This document shows positions 62,452 to 64,000 of a DNA stretch of 64,000 bases, piece by piece; position 1 is the stretch's first letter; each line of letters begins with the position of its first letter. The notes beneath the pieces are model-generated. The model worked only from the letters and a program-made list of their open reading frames with translations, was not told the origin of the DNA and ran no database searches. This DNA is from an uncultured Phycisphaerales bacterium (GTDB lineage Bacteria; Planctomycetota; Phycisphaerae; WQYP01), in assembly GCA_903845195.1 (NCBI GenBank), contig CAIMWO010000018.1, positions 35,174 to 99,173 on the forward strand. The letters run 5' to 3'. The position numbers and the translations under genes are program-made.

Positions 62452-63828
62452 ATGGCGGTACAGCCCGCGGGAACAGCTTCGACGGAAGAAAATAGCTCCA
62501 AAATCGCGATAGACTACGCCCCGGTCGGAATATCGGCCGAACCGCGTCCAGTCTTCGGCGACGTGCTGACGCTGGGCTTCGGCATCACCGTGGCAGCGTG
62601 GACTTGCGCGTACATCTGCCGCATGCCCATCGTCAATGCCGACGGGCCGACGACGGTAGTGACAATGCTGGGAGTGATCATCCTGGGCGGGATGGCCGCC
62701 GGGCGCTATTCGCACAAAGGATGGAGGGCGGGGATTTATGCGGGCGGAATTTCTGGCATTCTCGATATCCTGATCGTCGGATCGCTCATTCAGGACTATA
62801 CGCGCAGTCATCACGGCGCCACGCTTCCTTCGGCGGCGCTGTGGATCGGCGGGTCGATCGGTTTCAACGCGGCGGTAGCGGGTCTGGGCGCAGCGCTGGG
62901 CAGTCTTATCCCCAGCCCGCGACGTACGCAGATTGCCTGGGCTCAGGTCTTTGCGATCGTACTGTGCTGCGCCACGCTGCCGCTGATCACTGCGGGCGGA
63001 CTCGTAACGGCGTTTCGCGTCGGCATGGCCGTGCCCGACTGGCCGCAGTCGTACGGTTACAACATGTTTCTGTTTCCGCTCTCGATGATGCAGAAGCACG
63101 AAGGCAATTTTTATGAACACGCACACCGGCTGATGGGTTCATTGGTCGGCTTCACGGCGCTGACGCTGGCGATCTATCTCACGTGCGTTGAATCGCGGCG
63201 GTGGGTCAAAATCTACGCGTGGAGCCTGGGTGTAGCGATCGCCATCCAGGCGGTTCTGGGCGGCACGCGCGTGACGGAGAACAGCATTCCGCTGGCGATT
63301 GCCCACGGCATTTTCGCGCAAGTCGTCTTTGCGGGCATGGCGGCGCTGGCCGCGATCACGTCGCGACGGTTCATTGCGTTGCAGACGCCGGTGCGCGACG
63401 GGGCATCGGTGGACTGGGTACTGGCGATCACGTTTCTATCGATCATGGTCGTGCAGTTGCTGCTGGGGGCGCTGGTGCGGCACAAGGACATGCTGGTGCT
63501 GCTGCACATCACCGTGGCCATGTTTGTCGCGATGATCGGGATGGGCTGCGGCGTACGCGCCTGGGGCATGCAGGAGAATTTCTCTTCGCTGCGACGGGCC
63601 GGCGCGTGGCTGATGACGATCATCGGGCTGCAGCTTTTTCTGGGGATTCAGGCGCTGATCTTCCGCAACCCCCACGGCGAAACACCCACCACCGTGCACG
63701 CGTTCATGACCACGGCGCACCAGGCCAACGGCGCGCTGCTGCTGGCGACCGGCGCGGTGCTGGCGGCGTGGACGTTCCGGGGACTGGAGTTTTCGCGCAC
63801 CGAGCGATTAACAACGACGGCTTCATAA
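62452..63828 (+). CDS. ctaA: Heme A synthase (CtaA/Cox15) with an extra N-terminal four-helix domain
   Basis: Oxidises the methyl group of heme O to formyl. The CtaA core starts around residue 170 (VFAIVLCCATLPLITAGGLVTAFRVGMAVPDWPQSYGYNMF) and shows the four haem-binding histidine regions: YEHAHRLMGSLVG, LAIAHGIFAQVV, LVLLHITVAMF and TTAHQANGALLL. The first 150 residues hold four further hydrophobic segments (VLTLGFGITVAAWTCAYICR, TVVTMLGVIILGGMAAGRYSHKGWRAGIYAGGISGILDILIVG and so on) resembling the TIGR04086-type small membrane family. So it is a fusion. AGGAAA precedes the ATG. It is divergent from ctaB. Confidence 0.93.
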   Translation: MAVQPAGTASTEENSSKIAIDYAPVGISAEPRPVFGDVLTLGFGITVAAWTCAYICRMPIVNADGPTTVVTMLGVIILGGMAAGRYSHKGWRAGIYAGGISGILDILIVGSLIQDYTRSHHGATLPSAALWIGGSIGFNAAVAGLGAALGSLIPSPRRTQIAWAQVFAIVLCCATLPLITAGGLVTAFRVGMAVPDWPQSYGYNMFLFPLSMMQKHEGNFYEHAHRLMGSLVGFTALTLAIYLTCVESRRWVKIYAWSLGVAIAIQAVLGGTRVTENSIPLAIAHGIFAQVVFAGMAALAAITSRRFIALQTPVRDGASVDWVLAITFLSIMVVQLLLGALVRHKDMLVLLHITVAMFVAMIGMGCGVRAWGMQENFSSLRRAGAWLMTIIGLQLFLGIQALIFRNPHGETPTTVHAFMTTAHQANGALLLATGAVLAAWTFRGLEFSRTERLTTTAS

Positions 63829-63852
63829 CTCCAAAAGGCCGCTGGTACTCTT

Positions 63853-64000
63853 CTACTGTTTATCCGCATAGAGCAGGATATTCCGGACGAGCGCTTCGGA
63901 CGAATCGGGCGCGTAGCCGATGATGCCCCAGGTATTCGTCCCCAGCAGGCCGCTGGTCAAATCGTAAGGGGAAAAGAGCACGGTCACGCGACCGTTGACC
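63853..64000 (-). CDS. C-terminus of a third DUF4159 protein, cut by window edge
   Basis: Too short for the ORF track. The minus frame reads VNGRVTVLFSPYDLTSGLLG then TNTWGIIGYAPDSSEALVRN and stops after ILLYADKQ. It matches the end of paralogue 1 (VIYSPEDITSGLLGTNTWGILGYAPDS) nearly residue for residue. The remainder lies beyond the right edge. Convergent with ctaA, 24 bases apart. Confidence 0.9.
   Translation of the reverse strand, partial: VNGRVTVLFSPYDLTSGLLGTNTWGIIGYAPDSSEALVRNILLYADKQ

Noticed and set aside
62335-63126. N-terminal extension of the ctaB ORF
   Set aside because: It runs antisense through ctaA and lacks any domain; the ATG giving MSRTQSIALG is the credible start.
1-64000. 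CRISPR arrays, tRNA and rRNA genes
   Set aside because: Repeats present are short tandem units without spacers. No T-loop/anticodon structure or rRNA core sequence was noticed by eye; a tRNAscan or Infernal run would settle it.

Overview
The window looks like chromosomal DNA of a planctomycete, most probably class Phycisphaerae (inference from gene content, no database search). Supporting signs are three DUF4159 proteins with a prenyltransferase-like alpha-barrel, a HTH/two-TM protein with a Ser/Gly/Ala-rich linker, an MJ0042-type zinc ribbon, two-membrane functions (Lnt, a lipoprotein), and high-GC coding DNA with AT-richer islets. No tRNA, rRNA or CRISPR array was seen.

Layout. 0-5 kb: a truncated IS4-family transposase, then smc on the minus strand. 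5-8 kb: a SAM methyltransferase and two GT2 glycosyltransferases. 8-11 kb: a secreted protein, a MoxR ATPase and a DUF2203 protein. 11-18.5 kb (minus): a six-gene Ech-type energy-converting [NiFe] hydrogenase operon in the canonical echABCDEF order, followed by an NAD-malic enzyme. EchC carries a fused GNAT domain and echA has an apparent frameshift. 19-27.5 kb: a TIM-barrel hydrolase-like protein, a membrane protein, a DUF4159 protein, an esterase, an HD-domain protein and a membrane protein. 28-33.6 kb: lipoprotein, HU, an AONS/KBL-type PLP enzyme, a HTH-membrane protein, a cupin and a cardiolipin synthase-like PLD enzyme. 33.6-42.7 kb: ndk, a GH42 beta-galactosidase, alaS, an AsmA-like protein, an anion transporter, a zinc ribbon and a DinB-like protein. 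43-48 kb: rsmB, an orphan histidine kinase, and a KimA-like permease behind a c-di-AMP (ydaO) riboswitch. 48-51 kb: a methyltransferase, FAD oxidoreductase and type III PKS operon, which fits phenolic lipid or alkylpyrone synthesis. 51-54.6 kb: a tudor-like protein, lipA, and an AT-richer islet with an HNH-like protein, a small acidic protein and a decayed DNA methyltransferase. 54.6-64 kb: lnt with a second DUF4159 protein, a polyprenol-phosphate glycosyltransferase, and DUF3179-ctaB diverging from ctaA (heme O/A synthesis). The C-terminus of a third DUF4159 protein is at the right edge.

The most unusual pattern is a set of short tandem arrays with 7-bp (once 8-bp) periods and five different unit sequences. 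They occur between genes, two of them as inverted pairs. They also occur in frame inside smc, alaS and the AONS/KBL gene, each time where a variable surface loop is expected. They resemble the heptanucleotide STRR arrays of filamentous cyanobacteria. Other points worth following are the EchC-GNAT fusion, the riboswitch with its permease, and the decayed defence-like islet.
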